From JBCDGZ01 sp038750655 (GTDB taxonomy: Bacteria > Bacteroidota > Bacteroidia > Chitinophagales > Saprospiraceae), in NCBI GenBank assembly GCA_038750655.1, contig JBCDGZ010000238.1:1-6682 (forward strand): 6,682 nt of DNA, read 5' to 3'. Made by a program: the position numbers and the translations under genes. The number at the start of each line of letters is the position of its first letter. Position 1 is the first letter of the stretch. The notes under the pieces were generated by a model, which ran no database searches, was not told where the DNA came from, and saw only the letters and a list, made by a program, of their open reading frames with translations. This document shows positions 5,818 to 6,682 of this stretch, one piece after another.

Positions 5818-6682
5818 ACCTTCAACACAATTTTTCCAAATTGCAGCCCCTGATCCATCCGCTCAAAAGCCTTCTGCCCTTCACTGAGTTCAAAAACGGA
5901 GTCAACAACTGGCGTAATTTTATGCTGCGTGACAAAGTCGACCATCTGCTTGAAATCCTGGTCGCTGCCCATGGTCGTGCCGAGAATAGAAACTTGCTTC
6001 CAGAAGAGAAGCTGAGGGCTGAGGGGCGGAAATTTGCCGCGCGTACCGCCGTAAAAGGCGATGCGCCCTGCGGGCCGGCATAGTTTCACCAGCTCGCCAA
6101 ACCCGGCTCCACCCGCGCTGTCGATGATCACATCGAAGCCGCGGGCCTGCTCCTTGAGCTGCGCTGGCCAGTCCTCGGTCTTGTAATTAGCGCCGCCTTT
6201 GGCCCCAAGAGCCACCGCCCGAGTGATCTTCTCCTCCGATCCGGAGGTCACCCAGACGTCGGCGCCCGCTGCGATGGCAAACTGGCAGGCAAAAAGGGCT
6301 ACGCCTCCTCCAACCCCCGAAATCAAGACCCGCTCGCCCGCTTGCAGCTGCCCCCGGCTGAAGAGCGCACGGTAGGCGGTAAGGCCGGCCAGGGGGAGCG
6401 CGGCGGCCTCTTCATCGCTGAGGTGGGGGGGCTTGGGGTGGAGGCGATCGGCGTCGACGAGTACGGCTTCGGCGAAGGTGCCCTGGCTGGGCAGCCCCAG
6501 GATGTGATAGTGCTTATGCTGCACCCGCTCATCACCGCCCCAGTTGTTGTTGGGATTGATGATGTAGGACTGCCCTTCGTGCTGGCCAACGCCATCGGAG
6601 CCGAGTACGGCGGGATAGCTGATACCGGGGTACATGCCTTTTTGTATCCATACATCGCGATGGTTGAGGGCGGCGGCTTGGA
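5814..6682 (-). CDS. Zinc-independent medium-chain dehydrogenase/quinone oxidoreductase-like protein (5' end outside window)
   Basis: The reading frame stays open to the right edge, so the gene is partial: 273 residues from the Met at 6635 plus 15 more complete codons upstream. Those upstream codons read QAAALNHRDVWIQKG, which continues straight into YPGISYPAVLGSDGVG, so 6635 is not the true start. The protein belongs to the MDR superfamily (GroES-like fold plus Rossmann domain) and should carry out an NAD(P)H-linked oxidation or reduction. The nucleotide-binding loop is SGVGGGVALFA (visible residues 106-116, about 6288-6320), followed by VTSGSEEK (129-136). SGSEEK could favour NADPH, as an inference. 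All three catalytic zinc ligand positions are replaced: Asn in NHRD, Ser in GSDG and no Cys in LPLAGLTAYRAL. There is no four-Cys structural zinc lobe either. It resembles the YogA-type 'zinc-binding dehydrogenases', a misleading label here. The substrate is unknown. It overlaps the next gene by 4 bp. Confidence 0.92.
   Translation of the reverse strand, partial: QAAALNHRDVWIQKGMYPGISYPAVLGSDGVGQHEGQSYIINPNNNWGGDERVQHKHYHILGLPSQGTFAEAVLVDADRLHPKPPHLSDEEAAALPLAGLTAYRALFSRGQLQAGERVLISGVGGGVALFACQFAIAAGADVWVTSGSEEKITRAVALGAKGGANYKTEDWPAQLKEQARGFDVIIDSAGGAGFGELVKLCRPAGRIAFYGGTRGKFPPLSPQLLFWKQVSILGTTMGSDQDFKQMVDFVTQHKITPVVDSVFELSEGQKAFERMDQGLQFGKIVLKV

Overview
The window looks like a chromosomal segment from a member of the Bacteroidota, most likely the Saprospiraceae (Saprospira-like). 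The reasons are a periplasmic two-component-regulator propeller/Y_Y_Y histidine kinase with a NarL-type partner, a PD-(D/E)XK Rpn-like protein with a charged tetrapeptide tail, starts without Shine-Dalgarno sequences, and uneven GC content around one half. The genus is a guess from family style and was not checked by a search.

Layout. The left edge (1-108, + strand) holds the last 35 codons of an unidentified, probably membrane-embedded protein. After a 104-bp gap comes a two-gene + strand operon. The first gene is a 988-aa membrane sensor histidine kinase (213-3179), and five bases later is a 221-aa LuxR/NarL-type response regulator (3185-3850). This is a complete phosphorelay pair: an outside sensor made of about a dozen propeller motifs, one main membrane helix, the kinase core, then a separate DNA-binding regulator. 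Its ligand and target genes cannot be read from the window.

The right half is on the - strand and converges on the regulator with only 7 bases between stop codons. Read in its own direction it contains: an NAD(P)H-dependent, zinc-free medium-chain dehydrogenase whose 5' end lies beyond the window (6682-5814); a 149-aa membrane protein whose GTG start overlaps the dehydrogenase stop (5817-5368); an Rpn-like PD-(D/E)XK nuclease (5301-4393); and a GNAT acetyltransferase (4391-3858) starting one base after the nuclease stop. The tight spacing suggests some translational coupling, but the four products do not form an obvious pathway.

The best candidate for unusual biology is the Rpn-like gene. 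Its C-terminal part has seven tandem tetrapeptides of the [RL]E[EK]G type, and an in-frame GTG lies just upstream of them. This resembles the gene-within-gene toxin-antitoxin design reported for enterobacterial Rpn proteins, where a separately translated small C-terminal product with variable four-residue repeats inhibits the full-length toxic nuclease. Further observations are an ungapped internal duplication in the 149-aa membrane protein, sharp GC steps at gene borders, and a 10-bp direct repeat covering the stop codons at both ends of the GNAT gene.
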